The notes: a model not told the origin generated them from the letters alone. Counted from the first letter of the stretch, positions 43,646 through 54,742 are shown. The stretch: DNA of 64,000 nt from Planomonospora sp. ID67723 (GCF_015711605.1 NZ_JABTEZ010000005.1:310001-374000); one strand, 5' to 3'. Translations and numbers: made by a program.

Positions 43646-44125
43646 ATGAGGATGTTCATCTGTACGGCGGCGCTGGTCACGGCATCGGCTCTCGTCTCCG
43701 GATGCGGTTCCACGACGGGCGGGACGGCGGCGCAGGCGCCCGCCGCAGGGCCGGGGGCGGGCTCCGCCCAGCAGGGGACGGCTCAGGCGAGCCGGGCCGA
43801 GGCGAACCCCGGTACGGCAGGTACGGGTACCGGGGGCCCGGCCGAGGTGAGCCCGGCCGAGGTGAGCCCGGCCCAGCACCGTGTCCTGACCGGCCAGTGC
43901 CGGTACGCCGACACGGAGCGGCTGCGCGGGGAGTGCCGGTCCGCGGTCGAGCGCGACTACCGGGTGGGGAAGGCGAACCCTTCCCTGGACTGCCGGACCT
44001 ACTCCGGGATCAGCGTCTGCGGCACCCTCCTGCTCAGCGAGCGGGAGCGCCGGTGCGCCGAGGACGCGGTGGCTGCCGGGCTGGAGTCGCGCCGGGCCGA
44101 GGTCGAGTGCTACGTGCTTCCCTGA
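43646..44125 (+). CDS. Cysteine-rich lipoprotein, hypothetical
   Basis: 159-aa exported lipoprotein: lipobox LVSGC (Cys about 20), then an Ala/Gly/Thr-rich spacer with a duplicated PAEVS segment (a 15-bp DNA repeat near 43848-43877), then a compact C-terminal domain of about 80 residues with six cysteines (QCRYADTERLRGECR, LDCRTYSGISVCG, RRCAEDAV, VECYVLP), probably three disulfides. No family recognised. Confidence 0.75.
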   Translation: MRMFICTAALVTASALVSGCGSTTGGTAAQAPAAGPGAGSAQQGTAQASRAEANPGTAGTGTGGPAEVSPAEVSPAQHRVLTGQCRYADTERLRGECRSAVERDYRVGKANPSLDCRTYSGISVCGTLLLSERERRCAEDAVAAGLESRRAEVECYVLP

Positions 44126-44194
44126 CCCTCCCCTGACCGCTGTGCGGTACGGCGCCCATGCCACGATGACCCCCTGAAGCCCGCCGTACCGTGA

Positions 44195-44596
<402 letters not shown>

Positions 44597-44784
44597 CCCG
44601 CAACGTCGCGGTGACGGCGGCACACCGGACCGGTGCGGCCGACAGGGTACGGGCCGGTCGTGCGGCGGTGACGGGACCGGTCGCGGAAGATCCGCCTCCG
44701 TACGGTGAGGTGGCCTCTCACTACCGGGTGTCGCCCTACCGGCACATCCTTGTCTCCCCGGTTGATTGCAGGAGGTGGGGACAG

Positions 44785-45024
44785 GTGCGGCTCCCAGTGG
44801 AGGATGTCGTCTGGGAACGGTTGCGCAGGCGGCACGCCGATGCGTGGTCGATCTGGAGAAGTGACGGAGGGCGCTGGTACGCGACCCGGCTCACCGGGAC
44901 GTTGTCGCAGGCCGAGATGGACGCGGGCCTCGTCATGACCGCGTACGGCGATGACGCCGACGAGCTCGGCGCGATCCTGGCCGAGCAGGAGCGGTTCACC
45001 GGCCTGGCCGCGGACCGGCCGTAG
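44785..45024 (+). CDS. Hypothetical small protein
   Basis: 79-aa protein starting VRLPVEDVVWERLRRRH at GTG 44785, which is preceded by GCAGGAGGTGGGG. An earlier GTG at 44593 overlaps the VOC stop (GTGA) and would add 64 residues of low-complexity sequence; the strong ribosome site argues for the shorter form. The segment HADAWSIWRSDGGRWYATRLTG looks conserved and is followed by helices. No known family. Confidence 0.6.
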   Translation: MRLPVEDVVWERLRRRHADAWSIWRSDGGRWYATRLTGTLSQAEMDAGLVMTAYGDDADELGAILAEQERFTGLAADRP

Positions 45025-45050
45025 GGCCTCGCGGCAGCGTCTCCCCGGGG

Positions 45051-45629
45051 TCACAGGTCGCGGACCACCCGGGCCGGGGTGCCCACGGCGACGACGCCGG
45101 AGGGGATGTCCCTGGTGACGACGGAGCCGGCGCCGATGACGCTGTCGGCGCCGATGGCGACTCCGGCCAGCACGATGGCGCCGCCGCCGAGCCAGACGTT
45201 GTCGCCGATCACGATGGGTGCGGCGGCCTCCAGCTTGTTGCGCCGCTGATCGGGGTCGAGCGGGTGGGTGGGGGTGAGCAGCTGCACGTTCGGGCCGATC
45301 TGCACGTCGTCGCCGATGGTGATGGGGGCGACGTCCAGGGCGGTCAGGCCGTAGTTGGCGAACGTGCCCGAGCCGACGGTGACGTGGGAGCCGTAGTCGA
45401 CGTAGAGCGGGGGCCGGATGTGGGCGTCGGGGGCGATCGAGCCGAGCAGCTCCTCCAGGACCGGGCGGGCGGCGTCGGGGTCGGTGGGATAGAGCTCCCC
45501 ATAGCGGTGGGCCAGGGCCGCGGCGCGCCTGAGGGCGGCCTCCAGCTCGGGATCGTCGGCGATGTAGAGGTCGCCGGCGAGCATGCGCTCGCGGTTGGTA
45601 CGCGGATCTCCAGGAAACAGGTCGGTCAT
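45051..45629 (-). CDS. Sugar O-acetyltransferase (maltose/galactoside acetyltransferase type)
   Basis: 192-aa acetyl-CoA-dependent transferase with the left-handed beta-helix of hexapeptide repeats (about 60-185: ITIGDDVQIGPNVQLLTPTHPLD, IVIGDNVWLGGGAIVLAGVAIGADSVIGAGSVV). The catalytic His is in THPLD, as in Maa and LacA. The N-terminal Mac domain starts MTDLFPGDPRTNRERMLAGDLYIADDPEL. ATG at 45629 was chosen over 45674. Physiological acceptor unknown. Confidence 0.92.
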   Translation of the reverse strand: MTDLFPGDPRTNRERMLAGDLYIADDPELEAALRRAAALAHRYGELYPTDPDAARPVLEELLGSIAPDAHIRPPLYVDYGSHVTVGSGTFANYGLTALDVAPITIGDDVQIGPNVQLLTPTHPLDPDQRRNKLEAAAPIVIGDNVWLGGGAIVLAGVAIGADSVIGAGSVVTRDIPSGVVAVGTPARVVRDL

Positions 45630-45719
45630 AGGTGTGAACGTAAGCACGGAGCGTACGTCCGTACGCGAAGGCACGACGATTTCTCGGTGGTCCGTGTCCG
45701 CCTCCGTCTGCCGGCCGGG

Positions 45720-45761
45720 GTCTCATCCGATTCTCAGGTCACCGATATGGGCGTCTCATCC
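45720..45761. promoter_or_regulatory. Direct repeat GTCTCATCC, 33 bases apart
   Basis: Two copies of GTCTCATCC (45720-45728 and 45753-45761) lie upstream of the repeat-containing secreted protein gene. The three-turn spacing is suggestive of response-regulator binding; no partner is nearby. Confidence 0.35.
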
Positions 45762-45813
45762 AGACCCCCGACCATCAGGGCAGGTCAACGAACCACGCAG
45801 ATACGGGAGCGTC

Positions 45814-46443
45814 ATGAACCGCACCAAACGTCTCGTCGTCATCGCCGGGATCGGCACCGCCCTGGCCGGTGGGCTGGTCGCTCCGCTGGCGGCCTGGGCC
45901 GCCGAGCCGGCGCCCACGTCGTCTCCGGACACCGCCACGACGGATCCCGGTGCCCGGCCCGGAATCGAGCGGCCCGGAATCGAGCGGCCCGGAATCGAGC
46001 GGCCCGGAATCGAGCGGCCCGGAATCGAGCGGCAGGGCCTGCGCGGCGGCCACGGCCAGATGGCCGCCAAGCTCGCGGAGCTCCTCGGCCTCGACGAGGA
46101 CAAGGTCGCCGCGGCCCTGGAGGGGCTCCGACCCTCGGCCGGCACCGGCCGGCCCTCCGGAGAGGGGCGGGAGGCCGCCCGGCAGGAGATGATCGAGGCC
46201 CTGGCGGCCAGGCTCGGCGTCACCGCCGACAAACTCGCCGCGGCGATGGACACGCTGCGTTCACAGCGCGCCGCCGAGGCCGAGAGCGCGCTGAGCAAGC
46301 GGCTCAAGACCGCCGTCGCCGGGGGCACTCTCACCCGGGCCGAGGCCGACGCGGTCCTGAAGGCCCACCGCGCGGGCCTGCTCGGCGGCGGGCACCGAGG
46401 CGGCGGCGAGGACGCCGGCCGGAGTTCCGGCCAGCAGTCCTGA
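45814..46443 (+). CDS. Secreted helical protein with RPGIE repeats
   Basis: 209-aa exported protein: signal peptide (MNRTKRLVVIAGIGTALAGG, cleavage near AAWAA), a spacer holding five RPGIE pentapeptides, then two similar helical segments (MAAKLAELLGLDEDKVAAALEGL and MIEALAARLGVTADKLAAAMDTL) of the kind seen in YckD/DUF2680-like proteins, and a further helix with LTRAEADAVLKAHRAG. GGGAG precedes the ATG. The function is unknown; the helical repeats suggest binding of protein or metal. Confidence 0.8.
   Translation: MNRTKRLVVIAGIGTALAGGLVAPLAAWAAEPAPTSSPDTATTDPGARPGIERPGIERPGIERPGIERPGIERQGLRGGHGQMAAKLAELLGLDEDKVAAALEGLRPSAGTGRPSGEGREAARQEMIEALAARLGVTADKLAAAMDTLRSQRAAEAESALSKRLKTAVAGGTLTRAEADAVLKAHRAGLLGGGHRGGGEDAGRSSGQQS
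45955..46029 (+). repeat. Five perfect 15-bp tandem repeats (RPGIE)
   Basis: CGGCCCGGAATCGAG is repeated five times without change, inside the coding frame, giving RPGIE pentapeptides. Perfect identity including third positions points to recent expansion; copy number probably varies. Confidence 0.95.
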
Positions 46444-46547
46444 TCCGGCACGCGGCCGGGGTGCGAGACGCCCCGGCCGTACCGTGCTCCAGCCGGGTGG
46501 CGGGAACCCGCCGGTGGCCCCGGGAGTGACCGTTCGGGCCGGACGGC

Positions 46548-47357
46548 CTACGGGACCCTGGCCACCACGGCGAGGGCGCCGGGCCGGCTGAGATCGAATT
46601 CGGCGTCCTCCTCGAACTCCGGGCGCCATGACTGGACCGGGACGATGCCCGGGTCGAGCACCTCCAGGCCCTCGGTGTAGGCGGCGAGATGGGCCGGACC
46701 GCGGGTGACGGCCAGCCCGGTGGAGGTGGAGCTGTAGGCGCCCCTCATCTTGGCGCGGTCCTCCTCCGAGAGGTTTCCGGCGTGACCATGGGAGATCACC
46801 AGGTGGCTGCCGGGGACCATGACGTCGCGGACCGCCGCGACGATGCCGGCGGCGGCGTCGTCGTCCGGGACGAAGTGGAGCATGGCCAGCAGGAGGACGG
46901 CGACCGGCTGGTCGAAGTCGATGTTCGCGCGGATGGCGGGGTGGTCGAGCAGGGCCTTGGGCTCGCGCATGTCGGCCTGGACGACGACGGTGTGGGGATT
47001 GTCCTCCAGCAGGGCCCTGCCGTGCGCCAGGACGATGGGGTCGTTGTCGACGTAGACGACCCGGGCGTCGGGGATGACGCGGTGGGCGACCTGGTGGACG
47101 TTCTCCTGGGTGGGCAGGCCGGAGCCGATGTCGAGGAACTGGCGCACGCCGCGGCCGGCGATCTCGGTCACCGCCCGGGACAGGAACGCGCGGTTGGCCC
47201 GGGTCACCTGCCGGACGTTCGGCGCGGCCTGCATGAACTTCTCGGCGGCCTCGCGGTCGGAGGCGAAGTTGTCCTTGCCGCCCAGGTAGTAGTCGTACAT
47301 CCGGGCCACGCTCGGGATCGTCGGATCGATCCCCGCCGGTGCCTGCTCCTGGACCAT
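46548..47357 (-). CDS. SAM-dependent methyltransferase, SAV2177/DUF574 family
   Basis: 269-aa protein of the SAV2177-type family (PF04672), abundant in streptomycetes and relatives. Characteristic segments are PSVARMYDYYLGGKDNFASDREAAEKF at the N-terminus, QFLDIGSGLPTQENVHQVA (the SAM-binding motif I), VYVDNDPIVLAHGRALL and LLLAMLHFVPD. Methyl acceptor unknown. ATG at 47357. Confidence 0.93.
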   Translation of the reverse strand: MVQEQAPAGIDPTIPSVARMYDYYLGGKDNFASDREAAEKFMQAAPNVRQVTRANRAFLSRAVTEIAGRGVRQFLDIGSGLPTQENVHQVAHRVIPDARVVYVDNDPIVLAHGRALLEDNPHTVVVQADMREPKALLDHPAIRANIDFDQPVAVLLLAMLHFVPDDDAAAGIVAAVRDVMVPGSHLVISHGHAGNLSEEDRAKMRGAYSSTSTGLAVTRGPAHLAAYTEGLEVLDPGIVPVQSWRPEFEEDAEFDLSRPGALAVVARVP

Positions 47358-47745
47358 GACGCTCTCCCCGATCCGCTTGATCGTCTCATGGGCGATGGTA
47401 GATCAAAGGGGGAGATTTTTCGGGTTCTGGCCTGAAGGTTGTGCAGCGGACGCAGAGTCCGCTGCGGCCGGCCCGTATCCGTGAAGGGGCCGCGCCTTCC
47501 ACGCGGCCTGTTGCAGAATCCCGATCACTCGACCGGCGGAGACCTGGACGCCGGCGGCGAGGGTGCGCCGATCCACTCCGTGGTGCTCCTCCGCCGTCTT
47601 CCGGTCGTCACCCGGAGGCGACCCTCCTCGCAGGCCGACCCCGGCGCCAGAGCACCACGGCGGATGCTGCCTCCGGCCTTCGACGGTCAGTCGCTACTGG
47701 CCGTTCCGATCCTCCTCACGGGCCTTCGCGGTCGCTCAGGCGAGA
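47358..47745. other. 388-base intergenic stretch with one hairpin
   Basis: Between the methyltransferase and the rox gene, both on the minus strand, I find no convincing gene in any frame. A hairpin GCAGCGGAC/GTCCGCTGC (47443-47465) lies about 90 bases upstream of the methyltransferase and could be an attenuator or a terminator. The rest is GC-rich without repeats. Confidence 0.5.
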
Positions 47746-49549
<1,804 letters not shown>

Positions 49550-49745
49550 TCCCGGTCACGGTCACGGCCGACGACCTGATCCCGCACCGGCTGCTGGAGG
49601 GGAACCGGTTCGTGGTGCGTACCGACTTCTCTGACCGGGGACGACGGCAGGCCGTACGCGACCCGCCCGGCGGCATCGACAAGGGAAGACGACGTCGACC
49701 AGGTGCAGCGAGTCGCGGATCGTCCCGACGCGACCTCCGCGCCGC
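49550..49745 (+). pseudogene. Frameshifted remnant of a DUF6924-like gene
   Basis: One frame reads VTVTADDLIPHRLLEGNR, FVVRTDFSD, RQAVRD and GGIDK; after the G-run near 49684 the homology continues in another frame as EDDVDQVQRVADR. The RTDFSD...QAV pattern is that of DUF6924 proteins. Homology then fades. I see no start with a ribosome site, so it is a 5'- and 3'-truncated, frameshifted relic. Confidence 0.45.
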
Positions 49746-49813
49746 GGAACAACGAGGCCGGGCCCCGCTCGCTTTCCGGACGCCGTCCAAAGGGCGGCAA
49801 CACAAACCTAAAT

Positions 49814-49828
49814 TGTGCATACTGCACA
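49814..49828. promoter_or_regulatory. Operator-like palindrome TGTGCA-N3-TGCACA
   Basis: Perfect 6-bp arms around TAC in an AT-rich patch, 74 bases upstream of the membrane protein at 49902. The cognate regulator is unknown. Confidence 0.5.
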
Positions 49829-49901
49829 GTTTCGCAATGTGGTGCCCGGGGAGCATGGGGCTGCAGCGCACAAGCGCCGGGGGTCCGTACCAAGAGGTCA
49901 G

Positions 49902-51125
49902 ATGAGAGAACGGAATGCGCTTCTGTTCCGGCGGGCCGTCCCCGTGGGGGTCGCGCTGATTCTTCTGGTGACAGCAGGTCTCGTCGGCTACTTCGGAATC
50001 GAGGACCTGGGCGAAGCCCTGGCGTTCACCGGGAGGTTCACCGGAGCCCTCTTCGTCGTCGCCGCCGCGGTGATGGCCGTCTCGGTCATCGCGGTGCTGG
50101 ACCACTGGTTCTGGAGAAGCTACCAGAATTCCGGCCTGGTGGTCGTGGCCGGAACCGGTCTCGCGTTCATGGTGAACTCCATGCTGCTGATCACGATGAT
50201 CAGGGATGCGGAGCAGAAGCGGTATCTGCTTCTCTGGCTGGTCCTCGCCGTCGGATCCGCGTGGGCGCTCTATGCGAGCTACCGGGCGGACGTCGTGATC
50301 CCGTCCCCCAAGAGGTTCGGGATCGCGGTGATGGCGACCACCGTCGTCGCCGTGGCGGATTTCGGCTACTCCCAGCTCTATGAGCCGTACGAGCAGCCGA
50401 CGCACATGATATTCGAGGCGAGTCTCGGTGATCCGGTGTACACCGCCGAGTCGACGGTCATCTCGCTGCCCGTGGACATAAAGATCGTGAACGGCGGCAA
50501 GGTCGGGGTGTACGTGCTGGCGACCGAGTATCAGGTCCTGGGGAGGAAGGCGGCCGTCCGCCCGGACGGCCGCGAGAGGAACGAATGGCGGGACGACGCG
50601 GTGGCGGACTATCCGATCTCCCTCTACACGGACATCGAGTATTTCGACCTGGTCAGGAAGGCGAAGTTCCTGCCGACGTACGGAGAGTGGCTGAATCCAG
50701 GGGAGGAGGTGAACGTCGCCCAGGTGGTGGAGGTCCCGGCCGCGGCCTCATATGACACGATGCAGCTCCGGGCATTCGCCATCATCGCGCGGAAGGACAG
50801 GATGGGCCTCGAAGGAGGTCTGTGGTTTCCGGCAGACTTCTCCTGGGAGCATCCGGAAAAGTTCGGGAAGGAGGTCGAATTCATCGAGTATCGCAGCAGG
50901 ATACACGAGAACAACGCCATAGCGGAGTTCGCGAGAGAGCCGCGGTCCATCGCCATACGCCAATATGTGAACGATGCCGAACTCCCGGCGATCGCCGTTC
51001 TGCGCAAAGGCGAGGAATACCGCGAGATGTCCCTCGCCGAATTCGACGACATGGTGACCCGGTACGGCCTCATCAGCATCACCACGGGCTGGAAGGAGAA
51101 ATCCCTCCGGAGGCCCGACCGCTGA
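49902..51125 (+). CDS. Hypothetical four-span membrane protein with C-terminal soluble domain
   Basis: 407 aa. ATG at 49902 follows AAGAGGTC. Four spans in the first 150 residues (VALILLVTAGLVGYFGI, FVVAAAVMAVSVIAVL, GLVVVAGTGLAFMVNSMLL, LLLWLVLAVGSAWALYA) plus a possible fifth (FGIAVMATTVVAVADFG), then about 230 mostly beta residues (MIFEASLGDPVYTAESTVISLPVDIKIVNGG), probably outside the membrane. No domain recognised. Codon use is a little less GC-biased than its neighbours, compatible with acquisition. A palindromic operator candidate lies upstream. Confidence 0.8.
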   Translation: MRERNALLFRRAVPVGVALILLVTAGLVGYFGIEDLGEALAFTGRFTGALFVVAAAVMAVSVIAVLDHWFWRSYQNSGLVVVAGTGLAFMVNSMLLITMIRDAEQKRYLLLWLVLAVGSAWALYASYRADVVIPSPKRFGIAVMATTVVAVADFGYSQLYEPYEQPTHMIFEASLGDPVYTAESTVISLPVDIKIVNGGKVGVYVLATEYQVLGRKAAVRPDGRERNEWRDDAVADYPISLYTDIEYFDLVRKAKFLPTYGEWLNPGEEVNVAQVVEVPAAASYDTMQLRAFAIIARKDRMGLEGGLWFPADFSWEHPEKFGKEVEFIEYRSRIHENNAIAEFAREPRSIAIRQYVNDAELPAIAVLRKGEEYREMSLAEFDDMVTRYGLISITTGWKEKSLRRPDR

Positions 51126-51181
51126 CTCTCGCACGGCTCCGGGCGTACGGGAGCCAGGCGTACGGGATCGGGCCGGGATCT

Positions 51182-51727
51182 CTAGCGTCCGCGGGCCTTC
51201 ACGCCCACGATGCGACGGCCGGGCGATCCTCCTCCAGGGCAGCGGATGTACTTGCCCTCGGCCACGACGGGATCCCGGCCGGGGATTTGGATCATCCCGT
51301 AGAAGTGAACGCACCTCATCTCCGGCTCCGTCTTCAGCCTCTCCGTTATGGGGCCTATGTAGCTCTTGTATTTCCCGCTGCTCATCTTCTTCAGGTTGAT
51401 CTGGCTGCGGGCTCTCGTTCCGAGTCCGACCTCCATCTTGGCGCGTTTGCCCGGTGTGGCCGACTTGATGGTCACCGCGCAGTACCGATCGGCGGTCCTG
51501 CTGTAGAACAGGTGGACTCTCCCTACGACCTCCTCGGCTCTGCCGTAGTCTTTGATTTCTCTCTCCTCGACCTTCTTGAACCCTGGACCGCACACGCTCC
51601 TGGGCGCCTGGGAGGTGGCGGACGCCGGGGCGCTCGGCGCGGAAAGAGGCAGTGACGCGGCGACGGCGGCGCCCAGGGCGGTCGCGACGAGTCTGTTTTC
51701 GACGACTTTCTTCGTGAAGAAGCTCAC
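51182..51727 (-). CDS. Secreted protein similar to spore-associated protein A
   Basis: 181 aa with a signal peptide (LVATALGAAVAASLPLSAP, cleavage near SATS) and a mature domain starting VCGPGFKKVEEREI, with YCAVTIKSAT, KYKSYIGPI and MRCVHFYGMI. The three spaced cysteines and the CGxGFK...CAVTxK pattern resemble SapA, a protein found on Streptomyces spores, although this one has longer loops rich in Lys/Arg. The AT-rich upstream region (51780-51815) probably holds the promoter. Function unknown. Confidence 0.65.
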   Translation of the reverse strand: MSFFTKKVVENRLVATALGAAVAASLPLSAPSAPASATSQAPRSVCGPGFKKVEEREIKDYGRAEEVVGRVHLFYSRTADRYCAVTIKSATPGKRAKMEVGLGTRARSQINLKKMSSGKYKSYIGPITERLKTEPEMRCVHFYGMIQIPGRDPVVAEGKYIRCPGGGSPGRRIVGVKARGR

Positions 51728-52005
51728 TACGGGTGCCTCCCCGGTGTGATTTCGCAGGTCTCCTCGTGACCTCCTCGATCGTTTTTGTAATCCCTTTATT
51801 TATTTTCGAGTGATTGGTGACGGAAAATCAACCGGGGGTGCGTAAAGATTCCTCGTCCCTTCACCCGGCCGATGCTCCGGCCGTACTCCGGACACCGTCC
51901 GCAAGCAGATCCCGCCGGTGGCTCCGGGAAAGGGCGCGGTGCGACGGGGCCGGCAGGCCGTACCGGGGGGACGGCGGTTCCCGGGGTCTCTGCGATCATG
52001 CCTTC

Positions 52006-52710
52006 ATGACCGATGACACGGCCGGGCGGCTGAGCAGGCAGGAGATCTCCGAGGCGGTCGGGGATCTGGGGTGGCGGTACGTCCTGGGTTCCATCCTCAC
52101 GACGGTGCCGGTGGGCTCGCTGGCGCAGGCGGTCGAGGTCGCTGCGCGCCTGGTGGAGGCGGCCGGTGGCGACGCGGACGACAGCCTCCGGATGGACGTG
52201 CGCGCGGACCTGCTCGCCCTCAACGTGCAGTCCCTCGCCCTGGCGCGCGTGACCCCGCGCGAGCTGGAGCTCGCCCGGCGGATCTCCGCGGCCGTGGCGG
52301 CCCTCGGCCTCCGGCTCGGCCCCGGGGGCGCCGGGTCGGCGGGGCCGCGGGCGGTCCAGCTCATCGAGATCGCGATCGACGCGCTCGACATCGCCCGGAT
52401 CCGCCCCTTCTGGAGGGCGGTCATGGGATACGGCGACGAGCCCGGCGCCTCGGGTCCCGAGGACGCCATCGTCGACCCCCTCGGCCAGGGCCCGGCGATC
52501 TGGTTCCAGCAGATGGACGCGGCGCGCCCGCAGCGCAACCGCATCCACCTGGACGTCTCCGTCCCGCACGACGAGGCGGCCGCCCGCATCGAGGCCGCGC
52601 TGACCGCCGGCGGCGTGCTGCTGTCGGAGGCGGCCGCCCCGGCCTTCTGGGTGCTCGCCGACGCCGAGGGCAACGAGGCCTGCATCACGACCTGGCAGGG
52701 CAGGGACTGA
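52006..52710 (+). CDS. Fusion of pterin-carbinolamine-dehydratase-like and VOC domains
   Basis: 234 aa. The N-terminal 100 residues (LSRQEISEAVGDLGWRYVLG ... VNVQSLALARVTPRELELARRI pattern) follow the 4a-hydroxytetrahydrobiopterin dehydratase fold, but the catalytic His-His-Pro region is replaced by GGDADD, so dehydratase activity is unlikely. The C-terminal part (RAVQLIEIAIDALDIARIRPFWRAVMGY ... WFQQMDAARPQRNRIHLDVSVPH) is a VOC/glyoxalase-fold domain. Start at 52006 (MTDDTAGRLSRQEIS); the longer upstream frame was rejected. Role unknown. Confidence 0.75.
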   Translation: MTDDTAGRLSRQEISEAVGDLGWRYVLGSILTTVPVGSLAQAVEVAARLVEAAGGDADDSLRMDVRADLLALNVQSLALARVTPRELELARRISAAVAALGLRLGPGGAGSAGPRAVQLIEIAIDALDIARIRPFWRAVMGYGDEPGASGPEDAIVDPLGQGPAIWFQQMDAARPQRNRIHLDVSVPHDEAAARIEAALTAGGVLLSEAAAPAFWVLADAEGNEACITTWQGRD

Positions 52711-52774
52711 CGCGGCGATCGGACCGGGGGCGCCGGAGCGGAGGCATCCATCGGGGAGAGGACGCTCCGTGCGC

Positions 52775-54580
52775 CTACCGGTCGAGGGAGAGCGGGAAGG
52801 AGACCGGCCCGCCGGGGGTGCGGACGGTCACCCGGCCGCCGGAGCAGGTGACCTCCGGGTCGCCGCTGCCCGGGACGATCAAAGTGAGCACGGAGGCGGC
52901 CGCGGGGGAGAGGACCGTCGCCGACCGCGCCGTCCGGAGATGGCCGGTCGCGATCTCCTGGAACCCCACCTCCTGGCCGTCGAGCGGCAGGCCCGAGTCC
53001 GGGGAGAGCTGGACCAGCGTCACCCGCTCCTTCCCGTCCGCGAGCACCACCCCGCCGTCGCGTTCGGAGACCACGGCGAGCGACGGGCCGAAGTGCCAGA
53101 GGCTGCGCAGCGCCGACCCGGCCGGGACCTCGTCCAGCACGGCCATCAGGTCGGCGCCGTGGTTGACCAGGACCGAGCGGGTGCGGCGGACGCCGTACGC
53201 GTCGTCGGTGAGCCGGAAGCACTGTCGCCGTGCGCCGGTGGACGCGCTCACCAGGCGCGTCGCCGTACCCTCCCGGAACGCCGCGTCCACCACGACCGGG
53301 ACGTTGTGCGCCTCGGGGGAGATCGTCCAGCGCCGGTACGGCGTGCGCTCGTAGGAGTGGAAGCCCGCCTCGACGAGGATGTCGCGGCCGCGGGCGTGGT
53401 AGGTGACGCCCAGGTGGTCCTCGTGGCCGTGGAGCGTGCGCCCGGGGCCGAACCTGATGGAGTAGTACGCCGAGCCCGGGTCGTCCCACGCGGTCCTGCC
53501 GAAGACGTAGCCGGCGTCGAACACCTTCACCGTGTCCGGCTGGGACGGGAAGCCCGCCGGGCGCACGCCGGCCGGGCCGTCACCGATCGGCACCAGGCAC
53601 CCGTCGGGCTGGGTGGCGTGGCCGACGTAGGACTCCAGCGACCTGCGCCGCGCGACCAGGTCGGGCGGGACCTCGATCCCGCACCGCTCGATCGTCTCCA
53701 GCGCCACCCCCAGCCGCCGGTGGACGTAGACGCCGTAGCGCGGCGCCTGCTCGTGCAGCACGCCCTGCGCGTCGACGGCGAGCCGCGCCGAGGCGGTCAT
53801 CCGCCGGACGGCCAGCTCCTGCCAGGGGGCGTGGCCCAGACGGCGGCCGATCGTCAGGAGCGCGATGTCCTGGTCCAGTCCATGGTTGTGGCCCTGGCGG
53901 TAGAGCGCCGGATCGGCCAGGACCGCACCGTGCTCGGCCAGGCTCCGGCGCAGCCAGGAGGCCCGCACGTGCGCGCTGAGGCAGACCAGTGCGGGGCCGC
54001 GCAGTGCGACCGGGTGCTCGGCCCAGGCCCACGGGCTGACCCCGATCCCGCCCCGGGGGTTCGCCCGCACCCAGTCCTCGGCGATCACGGCGGCGCGGTC
54101 GAGGAGCTCGCGGTCTCCCGAGCGCTCGTACTCCACGACCAGGCTCCCCATCCAGCGCAGCGCGTGCAGGTTCAGCGACCAGGAACGGCTCCGGTGCGGA
54201 TCGAGGCGCCAGTCGATCCTCCCCGTGCCGAGCTCGACGGCGGGCAGACCGGCGAACGTGACCCGCCCCAGGGCGACCTCGGAGACCTTGACCGAGGGGA
54301 AGCCTCCGGCGGCGCAGACGGCCGGGCCGTCACCCGCCGGGAGGTCCGCTGCGGCGGGCCGCCGCGGGAAGGCCGACGAGGCCAGCCGCCGCAGGAGAGA
54401 CGGGACAGGGAGCCTGCGGGCGAAGGCCGGCAGGGCGGGCCGGTGCGCGATCGGGCCCGGTGCCGTGCCCAGGTAGTCGGACAAGTGCTTGCTCCAATAC
54501 GTCGCGCGAGCGGCCCCTGTGCGCTCGCGGAGGGGTGAACGGGCCGGTGGGACGGGTCGCCGGCGCGGGCCGGGCGGCAT
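52775..54580 (-). CDS. Heparinase II/III-like polysaccharide lyase family protein
   Basis: 601 aa. The N-terminal half is an alpha/alpha toroid with WRLDPHRSRSWSLNLHALRW, WAWAEHPVALR and QGHNHGLDQDIALL (Asn-His of the family); Tyr in EQAPRYGVYVHRR; the C-terminal heparinase II/III domain contains GHEDHLGVTYHARGRDILVEAGFHSYE. No signal peptide is evident. The target may be a uronic-acid-containing glycan, by family knowledge. The start is uncertain: ATG 54580 and TTG 54598 both lack a clear ribosome site, and a start nearer the toroid is possible. Confidence 0.8.
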   Translation of the reverse strand: MPPGPRRRPVPPARSPLRERTGAARATYWSKHLSDYLGTAPGPIAHRPALPAFARRLPVPSLLRRLASSAFPRRPAAADLPAGDGPAVCAAGGFPSVKVSEVALGRVTFAGLPAVELGTGRIDWRLDPHRSRSWSLNLHALRWMGSLVVEYERSGDRELLDRAAVIAEDWVRANPRGGIGVSPWAWAEHPVALRGPALVCLSAHVRASWLRRSLAEHGAVLADPALYRQGHNHGLDQDIALLTIGRRLGHAPWQELAVRRMTASARLAVDAQGVLHEQAPRYGVYVHRRLGVALETIERCGIEVPPDLVARRRSLESYVGHATQPDGCLVPIGDGPAGVRPAGFPSQPDTVKVFDAGYVFGRTAWDDPGSAYYSIRFGPGRTLHGHEDHLGVTYHARGRDILVEAGFHSYERTPYRRWTISPEAHNVPVVVDAAFREGTATRLVSASTGARRQCFRLTDDAYGVRRTRSVLVNHGADLMAVLDEVPAGSALRSLWHFGPSLAVVSERDGGVVLADGKERVTLVQLSPDSGLPLDGQEVGFQEIATGHLRTARSATVLSPAAASVLTLIVPGSGDPEVTCSGGRVTVRTPGGPVSFPLSLDR

Positions 54581-54680
54581 GTCGCGCGGTGCCCGCAACG
54601 CCGGTGCGATGACTCCGGGTGCCGTTGCGAACGCGGACGGTGGCGGCCGGAGGGATCGGGAGGGCGGCCGGGCCGCCTCA

Positions 54681-54702
54681 GACCCCGGGCTCGGCCGGGG
54701 TC
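54681..54702. terminator. Hairpin terminator
   Basis: GACCCCGG and CCGGGGTC pair around GCTCGG, about 40 bases past the stop of the CU044_5270-type gene on the minus strand. Confidence 0.6.
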
Positions 54703-54742
54703 CGCAGCGCGGCCGGGTTACGCAGGCCCGGCCGCGAGCGGG

